From: Clostridia bacterium | GTDB lineage: Bacteria > Bacillota > Clostridia > Christensenellales > CAG-138 | Direction of reading: 5' to 3' | DNA: 64,000 nt | NCBI GenBank assembly: GCA_017524445.1 | Contig: JAFXVP010000050.1 | Location: forward strand, 1 to 64,000 | Part shown: in pieces, positions 24,948 to 33,350 of the stretch | Layout: the number at the start of each line of letters is the position of its first letter | Numbering within the stretch: the stretch's first letter is position 1 | Program-made: the position numbers and the translations under genes | The notes under the pieces: generated by a model | Told to the model about the DNA's origin: nothing | Databases searched by the model: none | What the model saw: only the letters and a program-made list of their open reading frames with translations

Positions 24948-24982
24948 AACGGTCTCCCGTTCGGGGGACCGTTCTTGTTATA
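24948..24982. terminator. Shared terminator of convergent genes
   Basis: Hairpin ACGGTCtccCGTTCGggggGACCGT-like (24951-24974). A-rich on the left and TTCTTGTT on the right; lies between the two stop codons. Confidence 0.6.
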
Positions 24983-24989
24983 TGAATGG

Positions 24990-26180
24990 TTATCCTTCTC
25001 CGCCGTTCAACTCCGGTTCGAAATCGGATCCCGTCTCGGGATCGGATTCCGATTCGAAATCGGATCCGGTTTCAAAATCGGATTCCGGCTCCGGCGTGGG
25101 ATCCGGTCCGGTGCGGAAGAAGATGATGTCGGAGATCAGACGCCCGCCGCCGTTTTTGTTCCGGTTCGCGCCGTTGAAGTACATCTGCGCGGACTGCCCG
25201 CCGTCCAGATTGTATGCGACCTTACAGCCGAGCCGATACATGATCTCGGAAAAATCCCACATATCCACGCCCTTCGAATAGTTATCGGCGCGGCCGTCCA
25301 CGACGACGAAGCAGTAATGCCCGGGGCTGAAATAGCCGATCGCACAGCGCGGATTGATCGCTTCGAGCTGGGAATTGAACTTATACGGATAGGGTCTCGG
25401 CTGACCGTTTTCATCGAGCAGCGACGGACCGAACTGCCAGGTCTGCCACGGATCCTGCGCGATGATCTCTTCCGTGGTGTACGTGCCGACTTCGAAGGTC
25501 TTCATGACGCCGTCCCGGTACAGCACGCAGAGATCGCGTTTCGGATCATATTCATTCCGGTACAGTACGCCGTTGCGGATGACCAGTCCTCTGCTCACCA
25601 CGCCTTCGTTCTCGTAGTTGAAATAGTCGCCGGAGATGGCCAGAAGCGCGCCGTTTTCCGCCGCCATATTCCGGACGTAGTCCTCGCCGCGGACGGCGAA
25701 ATCGCCGCCTGCCGCCGCGGTCTTCATCCGTTTGACATCCTTGACATAGATGTCGGCGACGTAGTAGACGCAGAGATACTTGCAGACTTCGAAATTGTCG
25801 TCGTACCGCGTAATGGTGAAGCTCAGACTGTCGTCCGAATAGCCGTCCTCCGTCAGGATCGGCGTGTCGGTGAACAGATGGGAATAGTCCGGACCCAGAA
25901 GATCGACGGGCGTCGGTTCCGGCGTCGGCGGTTCGGTGGGTTCCGGCGTCGGCGTCGGCGGTTCGGTGGGCTCCGGCGTCGGCGTCGTCACTTCGGTGGG
26001 TGCCGGCGTTGCGGTCGGCGCCGCTGTATGGACAAGCGCGACGACGTCCGTTGAGGACGTTTCCTGCGGCTGCGGCGTGACAGGCGCCGCATCAACCGCG
26101 GGCGACGGCGAAGCGGAACCCGGACCGGTCCCGCAAGCAAGCAATATGATGAAAAGACAGAGGATGAATAATCGTTTCAT
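24990..26180 (-). CDS. Phosphodiester glycosidase (NAGPA-type) family lipoprotein
   Basis: 396 residues. Signal MKRLFILCLFIILLACG (lipobox LLAC), a Thr/Pro/Glu linker (about residues 60-95), then a domain with ISGDYFNYENEGVVSRGLVIRN, NPRCAIGYF and YNLDGGQSAQMYFNG. These are the motifs of the NAGPA/exopolysaccharide phosphodiester glycosidase family, which opens sugar-phosphodiester bonds in wall polymers. The C-terminal 45 residues are acidic Ser/Glu/Asp repeats. The start was set at the lipoprotein signal, since the longer frame reads through the promoter. Confidence 0.88.
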   Translation of the reverse strand: MKRLFILCLFIILLACGTGPGSASPSPAVDAAPVTPQPQETSSTDVVALVHTAAPTATPAPTEVTTPTPEPTEPPTPTPEPTEPPTPEPTPVDLLGPDYSHLFTDTPILTEDGYSDDSLSFTITRYDDNFEVCKYLCVYYVADIYVKDVKRMKTAAAGGDFAVRGEDYVRNMAAENGALLAISGDYFNYENEGVVSRGLVIRNGVLYRNEYDPKRDLCVLYRDGVMKTFEVGTYTTEEIIAQDPWQTWQFGPSLLDENGQPRPYPYKFNSQLEAINPRCAIGYFSPGHYCFVVVDGRADNYSKGVDMWDFSEIMYRLGCKVAYNLDGGQSAQMYFNGANRNKNGGGRLISDIIFFRTGPDPTPEPESDFETGSDFESESDPETGSDFEPELNGGEG

Positions 26181-26200
26181 AGAGTTTGTACCTGTCACAT

Positions 26201-26229
26201 AGTATAGCGTATACAGATCGAAAATGCAA
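26201..26229 (-). promoter_or_regulatory. Promoter of the phosphodiester glycosidase gene
   Basis: Minus-strand TTGCAT (26229-26224), 17-nt spacer, TATACT (26206-26201). Confidence 0.7.
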
Positions 26230-26381
26230 GTACCACGCGACCCGCCGGATCGGACGGGAACGGCGGCGGGATTGCCGCAACAGGCAGAGAATACGGGCGG
26301 TTCGCGCGTTTTCGGACGGAAACGGCATGCATAAACGGTTTTTTGCACCGGATACGGAATCGTCCCTGTTCATCGGGCTTT

Positions 26382-26517
26382 TTCGACAAACATCGCATCC
26401 ATGCGTGAATATTCATTCCCCCGAAAAAGGGTGCATAATCGTATACATTTCCACACCGTCCACACAGTTATCCACAATTCAGGGCACGAAACACTTGTTT
26501 TTTCGGAGTTATCCACC
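26382..26517. promoter_or_regulatory. DnaA-box cluster with a nearby Spo0A-box-like site
   Basis: Perfect DnaA box TTATCCACA at 26468-26476 and a near box TTATCCACC at 26509-26517, with further TCCACAC sequences just upstream. TTCGACAAA (reverse of the 0A box TTTGTCGAA) lies at 26382-26390. AT-richer than the surroundings; no gene in 26230-26731. Confidence 0.55.
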
Positions 26518-26731
26518 GTTTTTGCGCCCTTGCATATGCGGTATATCGGCTTTGAATACGCAATGAATAATTCATATTTTCATTCGAAAAACACGGTGAA
26601 ATGATCATAAATAAAAAACAAGACGGTTATCCGCGTGCATGATGCATGCGATTATGCGTCGCACGGATCGCCTTGTATATTTGAAGGAAAGGACGTCGGG
26701 AAACGGTCCCGACGCCCTCTTTTGCTCCCCT

Positions 26732-27118
26732 TCATTCGTCTTCCCCGGGGCAGAACGGCTTCAAAGCGCCGGTCTCTGCCGCGGCGATCAGCAACAGCGA
26801 CAGCACCTCGTTTTTCCGTTGATACAGGGTCGACTGCGATACGTGGAACGCAAACGTCAGCGCGACCATGCCCTTTTTATCATGCTGTTTTCTGCCGCCG
26901 TCGATCCCGTAGCACACCCGGAAGAACCGTTCCGTCTCCGGGTCGTTTTGCCTCAGGTATCGAAGAACACCGTCTATCGCACGGACCCACTTCCGATATT
27001 GCTCCGCGCGGCTCGTCGTATCGCACCCCGCATCTTTGACGCCCTTCAGAAACGCTTTACGCTCCCGATAGTGCATCGCCTCCCATTCCGCAATCCGCTT
27101 CCATTCTTTTACGCACAT
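26732..27118 (-). CDS. Small HTH-like protein under a LexA box, 128 aa
   Basis: 128 residues, hydrophilic and basic. The C-terminal half (VALTFAFHVSQSTLYQRKNEVLSLLL) reads as a sigma-region-4-like helix-turn-helix. The overall size recalls phage-type late regulators (ArpU/DUF1492-like), but that is a shape-based guess. Good SD GGAAAGGAG 5-7 nt before the ATG. The perfect LexA palindrome overlapping its promoter marks it as a DNA-damage-induced gene. No phage or recombination gene lies next to it. Confidence 0.7.
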   Translation of the reverse strand: MCVKEWKRIAEWEAMHYRERKAFLKGVKDAGCDTTSRAEQYRKWVRAIDGVLRYLRQNDPETERFFRVCYGIDGGRKQHDKKGMVALTFAFHVSQSTLYQRKNEVLSLLLIAAAETGALKPFCPGEDE

Positions 27119-27139
27119 TTCCGATCTCCTTTCCTGCGG

Positions 27140-27159
27140 ATTATACGAACATATGTTCG
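27140..27159 (-). promoter_or_regulatory. LexA/SOS operator abutting a -10 element
   Basis: CGAACATATGTTCG at 27146-27159 is a perfect match to the Gram-positive LexA box (CGAAC-N4-GTTCG). It directly touches a TATAAT (27145-27140 on the minus strand), so LexA would block the promoter of the 128-aa gene. Confidence 0.85.
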
Positions 27160-27534
27160 CATAAGGACAGTATAGCAGGATTTCGAAAAAAGAAAAGACC
27201 TTTTATGGGACAGAAAGATAATATATGATCCGCAGGCATCATCAGCATGGGATCCGCGCCGTTTATCTTGCCTTTTATTCCGTCAACTGGTATTATTATT
27301 TACGATATAACCCGAATACGGCAGCCGCGGAGGATGTACCTTTTTAGGGTAAAAACGCGTTCTCTCTGCGGAGCGGCAATGTATTTACGCGGCGGCAACG
27401 GGGCCCGCGTTTTTCGCGCGCGGCCTTCAGCTGCGCATTTTTGCCGATCGAAACAAAAAATGCCGATCGCATCAAACCAAATTGTGAGAAACGGCGTCTA
27501 TACGGTAAACCAACAGGGAGCGGGGCGGATCCAT
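27160..27534. other. Leader region of the ECF-sigma fusion gene
   Basis: No gene supported: the frame stays open upstream of 27535 but encodes no zinc-ribbon-like or signal sequence. It holds two copies of TGCCGATCG (about 27442 and 27462) and T-rich tracts. A promoter is probably here but none can be fixed with confidence. Confidence 0.4.
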
Positions 27535-30168
27535 ATGAAATGTAAGTATTGCGGAGCGGAACTCAACGAAGGCGAGCTGTTTTGCTATCGCTGCGGAAAA
27601 CAGGCTGAACCGGAACCGGCGGCGCGGTTTTGCATACAGTGCGGCGCAGAGCTCGAGGCGGACGCGGCTTTTTGCTGGAGGTGCGGCGCGTCGGTCGACG
27701 TCGAAGCAGGGCAGGAGAGCGACAGCGCATCTGCCGCCGGACAGGACGGCGCCGAAGCGGACGATCGTAAGGCGAAGACGGAAGCGCTGGTCGTTTCCGC
27801 GCAGGGCGGCGACAGCGACAGCTTTACCGAGCTGTATCAGCTGTATTATCAAAAGGTGTTTGCACTCGCGAAAACCACGGTCAAGACGGACGCCGACGCA
27901 GAGGACGTGCTGCAGATGACGTTTCTCAAGGCGTGGAACAACCTCGACAGGCTCAAGAATCCCTCCGCCTTCTCCACGTGGATCCAGCGCATCACCCTGA
28001 ACCAATGCTACAGCCTGCTCCGCAAAAAGCACGCGGATGTGTCCATCGACAACGATGACGAGGACGCGGAGCCGATCCAGCTCGAATCCGACCTGATGCT
28101 GCCCGAGGTCTACGCCGAGCGCAGCGATCTCAAGGCGCGGCTCGGCAAGATCATCCGCGAGCTCAGCGCCGTGCAGCAGCAGACGATCACGCTCTACTAT
28201 TATGATGAGCTGCCCGTTGAAAACATCGCGTGGATCATGGACTGCAGCGTGAACACGGTCAAGTCCCGTCTGTTCCTCGCCCGCAAGTCGATCAAAACGG
28301 AGATCGAGGAACAGGAGCGCAAGTCCGGTCAGCCGTTTTACGGCGTCATCGGTCTTGCATCCATACCGTTCGGCAAGCTGTTCGTCGGACAGATGGAATC
28401 GACGGCCTTGCCGGAATCCGCCGCGGCGGAAGTGCTCCGCGCCATCACAAAGCAGATCGCGCGGCGCGCGGCGGGCGCTGCCGGACAGGCCGCGGGAACC
28501 GCTGCAAAGGGAGCGGCCAAAGTCGGCGTCAAGACGGCGACGAAGGCGGTTTCGACAGCCGTTTCCAGGAAGATCATTGCGGGCATCGTTGCCGGCGCGC
28601 TTGCGACAGGCGCCGTCGCCGGCGGCACGGCCGCGGCGGTCAGCGCGGTAAGGAAGGATCGCGCGGAAACCGCACAGGTGCAGAGCGCAGAGGAAACGCC
28701 CCGTACTGCCGCAAACGGACCGTACGGACAGGATTTGCCCACGGTTCAGCCGACAGAGGACGATCCGCGGCAGCAGGAGCTGCAAGCCGCCTATCAGGCG
28801 TATCTCGACTGTCTGATCGAAAACAAATCCGGCATCGATAACTATATCTGGCAGAGGGGATATGCGATCCCCTTGTTCGATGATAATGACAATTCTTATT
28901 TCGCGCCTTTGACGGACGAGTATCTTGCCCGTCCGGTCGTTCTGTGCGACATTTGCGGCGACGAAATACCGGAATTGATGTACATGGGAGACGTCGCGCC
29001 CGGAGAATGGGGAAATGAGTATTATTACAACGAAACCGGCGCGAACCTGCATATTGTGACCTATCGGGACGGCAAGCTTGTCGACTTGTTTTCAAGCGAC
29101 AGATCCTGGGATGACGCCGAGTATTGTTTTCCGTACAGCTTGTTTCAGGTCGAGGGCGGCAAGGAATTATACGCAACATATGCGTGGGGAGACCTCTGGG
29201 AAGAAGATACCTTATTCTGCTTTCAGGAAGGATCTGACGGGAAACTGCATCAGACGCAGGTGTGCAGATATTATTTCGAGGGATATGAAGGCGACGATAA
29301 TGGATCCGCGTTGCGCGAACCGGAGTATTATTACGGCGCTGATGAGACGGAGATCCCGAAAGAAGAATATGACAGGATCCGGGGTTCCAAGATCGATCAT
29401 ATATCGAATCCCCTGATGTACAATTATTACGGCATATGGGACGTTCGCCCGGCCGTGGAGCAGCACGGCTGTGCCGCCATGACCTGTGACGAGGCGATCG
29501 CATGGCTGGAAAAGCAGCTTGAAGGCGGCGCGCCAACCGTGTCGCTTCCCGCCGACATGCCCGCTTCGTTCTGGCAGAGTTCCGGCGTGGGCGCATGGAG
29601 CGAGGATATCACGTTCCGTGCAGACGGAACAATTGTCGGCGAATTCCACGACACGGACGCCGGCTGGGACGGCGACGGCTATGACTGGACCGTAGATTAT
29701 TCCTCTTATACCTGCCGGATCGGCAGCGTCCGCAAGATCAACAGCTATACGTATTCCTTTGTCGTGGAGAGCGTTGAATATGACCACCCGATCGGGAAGG
29801 AAGAGATCGTCACGGACGACGGTGAACGCATTCGTTATTGTTACACGACCGGCTCGTTTGCGGAAGGCGCCGAGGTCACGGTGTACTTAAGAAACGCGCC
29901 GATCGAAGCGATTCCGGCGCCGGCTTTGGAACTGTATGAAACAGCGACCGCGCAGCAGGTCATGAGCCCCATGCCTTGCTGGGTGCTGTATTGCGAACGA
30001 ACCAACGGGAGTTTTTTCTCGGATCCGTCATTTTTTACAAATTTCATCAAACCAAATATAAAATTACCGCGTCTATGTAGTGTAAAACAAGGAGAGTATG
30101 GAGGAACAATATGGGCTCGGGCGGAATTACTTTTATCATTGTCGCCGTCATGCTCGGCATCGCCGTGA
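27535..30168 (+). CDS. Zinc-ribbon / ECF sigma factor / transmembrane / extracellular fusion protein
   Basis: 877 residues from MKCKYCGAEL. Two zinc ribbons (CKYCG..CYRCG, residues 3-21; CIQCG..CWRCG, 39-57). Sigma-70 region 2 at about 95-165 (LYQLYYQKVFALAKTTVKT; AEDVLQMTFLKAWNNL) and region 4 at about 210-262 (VENIAWIMDCSVNTVKSRLFLA). An Ala/Lys-rich stretch, one TM helix at about 345-368 (IIAGIVAGALATGAVAGG), then about 500 extracellular residues of no known family. The protein would be a membrane-tethered sigma factor. The last 60 or so residues read across the promoter and 58 bp into the next gene and look foreign to the domain, suggesting a lost stop or frameshift near 30000. Confidence 0.85.
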   Translation: MKCKYCGAELNEGELFCYRCGKQAEPEPAARFCIQCGAELEADAAFCWRCGASVDVEAGQESDSASAAGQDGAEADDRKAKTEALVVSAQGGDSDSFTELYQLYYQKVFALAKTTVKTDADAEDVLQMTFLKAWNNLDRLKNPSAFSTWIQRITLNQCYSLLRKKHADVSIDNDDEDAEPIQLESDLMLPEVYAERSDLKARLGKIIRELSAVQQQTITLYYYDELPVENIAWIMDCSVNTVKSRLFLARKSIKTEIEEQERKSGQPFYGVIGLASIPFGKLFVGQMESTALPESAAAEVLRAITKQIARRAAGAAGQAAGTAAKGAAKVGVKTATKAVSTAVSRKIIAGIVAGALATGAVAGGTAAAVSAVRKDRAETAQVQSAEETPRTAANGPYGQDLPTVQPTEDDPRQQELQAAYQAYLDCLIENKSGIDNYIWQRGYAIPLFDDNDNSYFAPLTDEYLARPVVLCDICGDEIPELMYMGDVAPGEWGNEYYYNETGANLHIVTYRDGKLVDLFSSDRSWDDAEYCFPYSLFQVEGGKELYATYAWGDLWEEDTLFCFQEGSDGKLHQTQVCRYYFEGYEGDDNGSALREPEYYYGADETEIPKEEYDRIRGSKIDHISNPLMYNYYGIWDVRPAVEQHGCAAMTCDEAIAWLEKQLEGGAPTVSLPADMPASFWQSSGVGAWSEDITFRADGTIVGEFHDTDAGWDGDGYDWTVDYSSYTCRIGSVRKINSYTYSFVVESVEYDHPIGKEEIVTDDGERIRYCYTTGSFAEGAEVTVYLRNAPIEAIPAPALELYETATAQQVMSPMPCWVLYCERTNGSFFSDPSFFTNFIKPNIKLPRLCSVKQGEYGGTIWARAELLLSLSPSCSASP
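30033..30062 (+). promoter_or_regulatory. Promoter of the 168-aa membrane protein gene
   Basis: TTTACA, a 17-nt spacer and TATAAA (about 30055-30060), inside the 3' end of the fusion ORF and about 50 nt before the next ATG. Confidence 0.55.
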
Positions 30169-30617
30169 TCGTCGGTGTTGTAACGTACAACAAAAAGAAG
30201 AATTTACAGGAGGAAGGAAAGATCATCAACCGTTCCGGTAACTTCTGGGAAAGCGCGGAGTTTCTGACGACCGTTTCAAGCTACGCCGAGATCAAAAGCG
30301 GGATCAAAAAAACCGATCTTGCTTCATGCGGCGTCACGGCGGAATACGATTTCAACGGAAAGGCGGCTATTTTCTTCAAGTGCTCGCACGGCTGGAACGG
30401 CGTTTTGCAGCTCTCCGGCGTCACGACGGACGGGAAGCAGAACGTGTTTAAGCTGTACTTTCCGGCATGGCGAACGATCAAATACGGTTTTCCCGCAGGC
30501 GCGATGGAAATGAATCAGTTCCGGACGACGATCGAAAAGGTCTTTTTGGATTACGACTACGACACAACGGTTCAGCTTCGCAGAATGGAGCTGAAAACGA
30601 AAACCGATTTTGTTTGA
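30111..30617 (+). CDS. Single-pass membrane protein of unknown function, 168 aa
   Basis: MGSGGITFIIVAVMLGIAVI starts an N-terminal TM helix (about residues 6-26), then NKKKNLQEEGK and a soluble domain of about 130 residues. The domain has no recognised motif (FKCSHGWNGVLQLSG; FPAGAMEMNQFRTTIEKVFLD). Orientation is probably N-out/C-in by the positive-inside rule. SD AGGAGAGTATGGAGG. First of a run of envelope genes that may follow the sigma fusion. Confidence 0.75.
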   Translation: MGSGGITFIIVAVMLGIAVIVGVVTYNKKKNLQEEGKIINRSGNFWESAEFLTTVSSYAEIKSGIKKTDLASCGVTAEYDFNGKAAIFFKCSHGWNGVLQLSGVTTDGKQNVFKLYFPAWRTIKYGFPAGAMEMNQFRTTIEKVFLDYDYDTTVQLRRMELKTKTDFV

Positions 30618-30631
30618 GGGGGTGACGGCAA

Positions 30632-32077
30632 ATGGAAGGAAACGCGGTATTATGGCTCATTTTAATCATCGGCGGTCTTACGCTCGTTTACCTGCTGATC
30701 CGGTACGTCATCAACCGCGGCGTTGACAAGGCGACGGACGCGATCCATAACTCGCGGGTTCGCAGCAAGAACGAACAGGCGGGCAGCGTCTATAACGCGC
30801 CGGTTCAAAGAAACGCGGCGGTCACAGGCTCCGCCTCCGCCATTTCCGCCGGGAGCGACAGCTCCCCCGTTCTGCGCGATGGCGTGCAGTATCTGCGCGA
30901 CTGGTATCCGAATTACCGGCCCGCGCACATTCGTCACGGTCTGCAGGGATATGCGTCGACGGCTGCCGTACCGACGGCGCCTAAGCCCGATCCGGCTCCC
31001 GTGCGTTCCGTTCCGGTTTCGGAACAGCCCGCCGCGCAGAGAACCGCGCCGGTTGAAGCGTACCGGTCGGAGCCGCTGAACCGTACGCCGGCTGAGACGA
31101 CGCCGGTCAGAAGCGCGCCTGCGGCGCAGCCGGTCGCAGCGACCCGTTACGGCGCGGCAAAGGACGCCGCTGTGAAAACGCCGCAGCGCACCGCCGAGGG
31201 CAAGCAGCCGGAAGAACCGCTTCGCGGATTTCTGAAGGCGATCGTCATCATCTACTATGTCTGCACGGGATTGACGCCGACCTTGGGGCTGATCGCCGCG
31301 ATCACCATGTTTTCCTCAGCGGCATTGCTGAACAGCTTCGGGATCGGCGCAGGGTTCTTCGTATTCCTCGGCGTTTTCATGCTTGCCGTCTGCGTCGGCG
31401 TCGGGATCGTCTGCTTTCGGTTTGCAAAAAAGATCGTCAAACGCGATGCAAGCTTTTTGCATTACTATCATAAGGCGTTCATCGTGTGCGTCCTTGCGGA
31501 GCTTCTCATTCTGATCCTGATGCTGACGGTGCCGGTCTACGGCGCGCCGCTGGCACGCTACAGCCCGTCGGTGATCGGAGAAATGATCATTTCGATCCTG
31601 CAGGGCGCGGCGGGCACGATCGGGCTGACGGTATTCTTTGTCCGTTCACGATATGTGCATGCCTACATGGGAAGCGACGATTATCTGTACCAAAGCCCGT
31701 TCACCAGACGCTGCGCAAAGTTTGACGCGCCCGCGAAGCAGCCCGTTTCCGCGCGCACGACCGCGCCGCAGACAGCCGGACCGGCTCCCGCGCAGGACAT
31801 TTCTTTCGGCTGCTGCTGCATCTGCAGCAAGCCGCTCGAAAGCCGGTACGCCGTGCTGTACCGTTCCGCCGACGGAACGGATGCGCGCGTGGATCGCATC
31901 TGCTACGAAGCGCTGCGCGATCTCGGCACAAGCGAGGATCCGGACGCGGTTCTTCGGGCAAAGCAGTATATATTCGGAAAGGCAGAGGTCTACCGCAATC
32001 GGGCGTTATCCGAATACCTGGAACCGTACGAGCAGTCCGCCGTCGCGTTTCTGCGGCAGAGCCGGACAGCCGACTGA
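30632..32077 (+). CDS. Multi-pass membrane protein with a Cys-rich cytosolic tail, 481 aa
   Basis: N-terminal TM (LWLILIIGGLTLVYLLIRYV), a long low-complexity Ala/Pro/Arg segment (about residues 40-195), then four hydrophobic helices (about 200-345). The C-terminal domain carries GCCCICSKPLESRYAVLYRS, a possible zinc site. It contains DWYPNYRPAHIRHGLQGYA before the low-complexity part. No family recognised. Begins 14 nt after the preceding stop with a GAGGGGG SD, so same operon. Confidence 0.75.
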   Translation: MEGNAVLWLILIIGGLTLVYLLIRYVINRGVDKATDAIHNSRVRSKNEQAGSVYNAPVQRNAAVTGSASAISAGSDSSPVLRDGVQYLRDWYPNYRPAHIRHGLQGYASTAAVPTAPKPDPAPVRSVPVSEQPAAQRTAPVEAYRSEPLNRTPAETTPVRSAPAAQPVAATRYGAAKDAAVKTPQRTAEGKQPEEPLRGFLKAIVIIYYVCTGLTPTLGLIAAITMFSSAALLNSFGIGAGFFVFLGVFMLAVCVGVGIVCFRFAKKIVKRDASFLHYYHKAFIVCVLAELLILILMLTVPVYGAPLARYSPSVIGEMIISILQGAAGTIGLTVFFVRSRYVHAYMGSDDYLYQSPFTRRCAKFDAPAKQPVSARTTAPQTAGPAPAQDISFGCCCICSKPLESRYAVLYRSADGTDARVDRICYEALRDLGTSEDPDAVLRAKQYIFGKAEVYRNRALSEYLEPYEQSAVAFLRQSRTAD

Positions 32078-32105
32078 CAGAGATCGGAGATAGGAGAGAG
32101 AATAA

Positions 32106-33350
32106 ATGTTTTGTATCTATTGCGGAAAAGAATTGCGGGAAGACGCGACGTTCTGCTCGTACTGCGGAAAGCCGATCGCGGCGGATCGTCCGGCGGAACC
32201 GGCTCAGGCGGAAACGGTACGCCCTGTGCCGGAGGAACAGCCGATCGCGGCTCCGGTGCATGTACCGGAAGAACCGGCATGGCAGACGGATGCGGCCGGG
32301 ACGGAACCGTCGGAGCCGTCCGGCGTGCACCGAATGAACAAGGTGCAAACCTTTGTATCGGTCCCCGCGGAATGGCAGGTCGACGCGCCGCCGAGGACGA
32401 GTTACGAAAAGCAGCCCGCGCCGAAGCCGAAAACAGCGGCAGCCGCCGACGCGGTGAAGGAGAAAGCCGCGCGTTACGGTGAGATTGCGAAGGAAAAGGC
32501 CGTGCAGGTCGGCACAGTCGCAAAAGAGAAGGCTGTACAGTACGGCACCGTGGCCAAAGAGAAGGCCGTCCAATACGGCGGCGTCGCCAGGGAACAGGCA
32601 AAGAAGCTCGGCGCGACCGCAAAGGAAAAGGCGTCGGAAGGCGTCGGCAAGCTGAAAAAAGCGCCGGTCGGAAAGCTCGAAAAGAACGCGTTTACGGCCG
32701 CTTCCGTTGTTTCCCTGCTGTCGCTGCCGATCCTTCTGCTGACGGCATTCGTTCCGTATTGCCGCGTTGCGTATTCCGAGGAGCGGGCGGCGAACATGCC
32801 GCTCCTAAAGCTCATCTTCGGCGGGACCTATACGCTCGGCAGCTCCAATCCGCTGCAATTCACGCTGAAAGCGCATCCGGAGCTGATGGCGCTGCTGCTG
32901 ATCCCGCTGATCGCGCTTCTGATCCTGTTCTTCCGAAGAGCGAAGCAGCGGCTTTGGATCGCCTCCGGGGTCCTGCTTGCGGACGGTCTGGCGACTGTGA
33001 TCTGGAACCGTGCGGCGCTTCGTCAGATGCAGGATATCGTTTCGGGATTGTCCTTGGAAACATTTGAGGAGCATGTCGTCAGCATGAACAGCGTGGTTGT
33101 GAAGTGGGTGCAGAATGTACTGCGCGGGGATCTGTCCTTCCGGAACACCTTTTTCCTGACAGGAAAGCTCGGACGCGGGCTGATCGGGCTGTTCGGATGG
33201 AGCGCAATGCTTGCCGGCGTCGCGGGAACGGCGCTTTGCGTGATCCTGCTGATCGTCAAAAAGAGCGCGAAGCGGGCAGCGCCGTCGGACGCCGCGAAGA
33301 ATGGACCGGGCGAAGACGACGTGCCGGTATTATCGGGGGAATGGTTATGA
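32106..33350 (+). CDS. Zinc-ribbon membrane protein with 11-residue helical repeats, 414 aa
   Basis: An N-terminal double CxxC zinc ribbon (CIYCGKELREDATFCSYCGK) is followed by a Pro/Glu-rich stretch. Six tandem 11-residue repeats of the form KEKAVQYGTVA lie at about residues 117-182, and four or so TM segments follow (PILLLTAFVPYC; ALLLIPLIALLILFF; the last LAGVAGTALCVILLIV). The 11-mers resemble LEA/synuclein amphipathic repeats. Function unknown. The next gene overlaps it by 4 bp (ATGA). Confidence 0.82.
   Translation: MFCIYCGKELREDATFCSYCGKPIAADRPAEPAQAETVRPVPEEQPIAAPVHVPEEPAWQTDAAGTEPSEPSGVHRMNKVQTFVSVPAEWQVDAPPRTSYEKQPAPKPKTAAAADAVKEKAARYGEIAKEKAVQVGTVAKEKAVQYGTVAKEKAVQYGGVAREQAKKLGATAKEKASEGVGKLKKAPVGKLEKNAFTAASVVSLLSLPILLLTAFVPYCRVAYSEERAANMPLLKLIFGGTYTLGSSNPLQFTLKAHPELMALLLIPLIALLILFFRRAKQRLWIASGVLLADGLATVIWNRAALRQMQDIVSGLSLETFEEHVVSMNSVVVKWVQNVLRGDLSFRNTFFLTGKLGRGLIGLFGWSAMLAGVAGTALCVILLIVKKSAKRAAPSDAAKNGPGEDDVPVLSGEWL

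Noticed and set aside
26639-27175. 178-codon plus-strand ORF opposite the LexA-controlled gene
   Set aside because: It lacks an RBS and reads as low-complexity Arg/Pro/Phe. The minus-strand gene has a strong SD, promoter and operator.
27247-27534. N-terminal extension of the sigma fusion by 96 codons
   Set aside because: The added sequence has no domain, is Arg/Ser-rich and crosses the presumed promoter region. The zinc ribbon begins right at the ATG at 27535.
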